This document shows, one piece after another, positions 61,071-64,000 of a stretch of DNA of 64,000 nucleotides. The translations under genes and the position numbers were made by a program. Each line of letters opens with the position of its first letter. Positions within the stretch are counted from its first letter, which is position 1. The notes below the pieces were generated by a model. That model searched no databases and was not told the origin of the DNA. It saw only the letters and a list, made by a program, of their open reading frames with translations. Origin of the DNA: Didymodactylos carnosus (lineage: Eukaryota; Rotifera; Eurotatoria; Philodinida; Philodinidae); assembly GCA_905250885.1 (NCBI GenBank), contig CAJNOQ010000165.1, positions 1-64,000 on the forward strand, written 5' to 3'.

Positions 61071-64000
61071 TTTGGATATCGGCAAAAGTGAAGATTTTCG
61101 AAACAAAAGCAATCTGTTTTGTAACCCGTGCATGGCCATGTTCTTATCGTCTATTCAAGTAGCAGTTTCTGCAATACAAACTCTTCATCATCGACATATT
61201 TATACTGAAGAAGGCTGAAAACCGATAAAGTCTTTTGGTAAGCCAAAAGTTTTTCAAAAAACCTTGAAAGATCGATTTTTAGCATTTGTTATTTTCTCCC
61301 ATTAACCTTTAAAAATGAGGCGGTACGTTTGCGTACCAAAGGAAATATGTGTTGAAGTAAAAAAAATAAAAGCTATCACAATTTGCGAAGGTTGAAATAC
61401 TTTTAAATTTTTTTATGAATAAGCTCATCACTTTCCGCAAAAATTTCTCTTCAAAATGAGACGTTTGCCAGCTCTCCAGGCTTCCCTATAAGTTCGAAAC
61501 TCTTCCAATTAGAGACTCTTAAAATTTTTTTGTAAACATATACTCTAAATAAACTTCAGATAAACTTCATCTCACAAAAGAAACAATACTTCAGAAAGAA
61601 GTATTGATATTAGATGTTTGTGTTTTGTGTAAATGAATAAACAAACAAACAAATCTACGTGTGTATATAACTCAATCGCTCGTCTTTTGTTTTCTTTTTA
61701 ATAAAAAAAAACGAATAAAAATTCACAATTTAAAGTTTATGCCCTGAGCATAATATGTAAATTGTATAGAATCTGCTGTTAGTCAATGACGTCTTGTGAT
61801 AAGGATAAAGAGTGAAGAGATAAGTGTGGTCTTTCAATAGCAAGATAATATAAATAATACAAAATGAACATCTTACCTTCTCCTGTATTGCTTGAAACTT
61901 TCAAGATCAAGAAGAATTACTGATACTCGTCACGTTAAATATAATAAAACCAGTTATGTAATTCCCAAATAGGGAACAACTTATTTTTTAACTAGTTTTG
62001 CTTCTAACAAGAAAAAGTTTTACTTCTTCTTTTTTTTCTCTTCGGTTCACTTGCCAATAAAGAAATTTTTTGTGAAGCGATTAATTTGAATTTTCAAATT
62101 TTCTCGTTTCCTTTTATTTTCTCGATCTCTTTTATTACGAAGACGTAGAAGTTCAAGAAGAGAATTCATACACAAGATTTTATTTTACACATTAACATGT
62201 TTTGGTTCTCTTATCATCATACTTGAATCGATGCAGGTGAGAGAAAGACAAACTCTTATGTTCATATCTCAAATAAATAGCGGTAGCGAAATATGTGAAA
62301 TCAACCTTCTCTCCCTCTCTTGTGTTGATTAACAAGACAACATTTTAATATAGTCCTTGTAAAACCTTTTCACTACATAGCCCATCAATAATTGATCAAT
62401 AATACAATGACATTTTCGTACGAGTTTAGTTTGTTCAATTTGAAATGAATAATATTCTGGTCTGAAGAAGTGTATGAAGACTAAAGTTTTATCTGAGATA
62501 TCGTCACTATTTGTCCGATAACACATAGCTTCTTTTGTGCTACTTTTTTAACATATTGGTTTTTCGATATTCTTTTCGTTGTAAATCTTGAATCTATGAG
62601 TACTTAAATTTGATAAAAAGTGAAGTTTGTGCGAAATAGTAATTGAAGCTATCATTTTTTTAGACTGATTGAAATATTTTTTTCTGAAAATATTTCAACT
62701 TCTTATTCGGAGGTACATTGTCTATGTACAAGATGACAGTATTGACATGTAGTGAATCAGAAAGACGCATCAGAACTGTCAGCCAAGGTGAACCACTGAT
62801 TGCAGCTGAATTAATTTTTTGTTTTATTTCATTTTATTGATTAATTTTCAACTAGACTTTCGAATCAACGATAAATATTTTAAAATTTAAAACGGTTAAA
62901 ACTACATAACCAATAAAAGGAAAAACGTTACTGTTTCGACGAACTACGTTTTCACTTTCTATATAAATTCTACAATCCTAATTGACAATTTTTTTCTAGC
63001 TGCACAGTGGATGACACACAAAGTATGACGCACTTTTTTTCTACGGTTTCATCCGGTGTTATATTCATCGAGTACTACACTAGGGAAATAAGCTCATTCG
63101 ATTGAAAATTTAATTTTCTACAAAACGGGCTAGTTTAACCTTTGAAACGGTTTTTCTTTTTAATGTAGAATACAGAAAAGTAAAATATCCAAAAGAGTCT
63201 TATTGTACCAAAGTATCCACGAGTTTTGTATTAGATAAAAATCTCCGTGAAAACGAATTGTTTTAGTAAAAATTTTCACACCAAACATGCATCGGGATTT
63301 AGTTGCAAAGTACAATATATTGAAGTTTCTTGACGACTTAGTGTGATGAAGCAAATATTTGTCTATAAAATGAGACATAGTGGAACTCTTCATCTCTTTT
63401 CTTTTAACAAAGAGCCATAAACCGATATCAGTACCGGGCGTGAGGCGTTTAGTCAACATTTTATATCTAATTACTGAATCAAGCAAAAAGTACTGTCATA
63501 TCTCATTTTGTAGAGAAATCAGTGGTTAAAAAAATTTTAGGAGATTATACGTTTCAAAAAGGGTTTTTATAAAGAAAATGCATTAATTTTAAGTAGGAAA
63601 TAGTTTTCGTTGCACGGTAAAAAAAACAAAAAATAGAGTACCATCAAGGATACGGCCCAAATCTTGTATGTGTTTTTTAAACTACTACTTTCATTAGAAC
63701 TAATGAAAGTTCGTTTCTTTTCAAACAAAAAGAAACGATTTTGGTCACAGTTCTATTCGAAAACTTTAAATCAAATTAAAAGTTTTATAAAGAATTAAAA
63801 TTCTCAATAGAATAAGCTTATTCTAAAATTCCTACTTGATGAATGTAACATCGGACAAACTCTTAGAAGATAGCTTAATTTTGAAATAGCCTTTCTTTTA
63901 GTCTAGAGAACAAGAATTTTTGCTGTTCGAGAGTTTTTTCAAATTCAAGAAATACGAAAGTTGAAAAAACGACTTTTTTATAGTCTAGATATAGATGTAT
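61071..64000. other. Non-coding stretch to the right edge
   Basis: No gene could be supported. A 108-residue minus-strand frame (63486-63160) has a non-ATG start, no signature and no splice partners. No tandem array or strong inverted repeat was recognised. Confidence 0.45.

Noticed and set aside
63160-63486. 108-residue minus-strand open frame
   Set aside because: Non-ATG start, no motif, no neighbouring exons; a frame of this length can occur by chance.

Overview
The window is eukaryotic and animal: AT-rich DNA with compact protein genes, short (about 50-65 nt) GT-AG introns, and proteins whose best-recognised relatives are animal ones (ATG14/Barkor, PREB/SEC12, LZIC, MEPCE, POLR3B, an FRS2-type adaptor, a SERTA-domain protein). 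Gene compactness, intron size, asparagine-rich tracts and many small inverted-repeat elements fit a bdelloid rotifer or similar small invertebrate. That species call is inference; no sequence search was possible. No rRNA, canonical tRNA, CRISPR, bacterial or recognisable viral-derived block was seen.

Layout. 1-3037: non-coding, with a small terminal-inverted-repeat (TIR) element. 3038-16000: gene-dense block with an unrecognised W/Y/P-rich protein (minus), then on plus a SERTA-domain protein, a phosphatidylserine decarboxylase of GGST type, ATG14, PREB and LZIC. 16000-28000: mostly non-autonomous transposable elements and long inverted repeats, with one small secreted protein at 24426-24818 that looks like an undescribed neuropeptide precursor carrying two near-identical peptides. 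28074-38241: MEPCE on minus, seven exons, with a roughly 5 kb intron filled with element fragments, a kinase-like pseudogene and tRNA-derived SINE-like sequence. 39685-44829: complete POLR3B on plus (26 exons), divergent from MEPCE. 45069-46469: FRS2-like adaptor. 46470-50478: inverted-repeat element with a nested, 5'-truncated LINE. 50479-54228: filamin-type Ig-repeat protein (minus). 54229-64000: repeats and otherwise empty sequence.

Functional links. ATG14 (autophagy PI3-kinase complex), PREB (ER exit) and the phosphatidylserine decarboxylase (phosphatidylethanolamine supply) all act on endomembranes, but nothing in the sequence shows co-regulation. MEPCE caps 7SK snRNA, a Pol III product, and lies head-to-head with the second-largest Pol III subunit; the shared roughly 1.4 kb spacer could hold a common promoter. 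Exon joins were checked by reading-frame continuity across GT-AG boundaries and by recalled family motifs, not by alignment.
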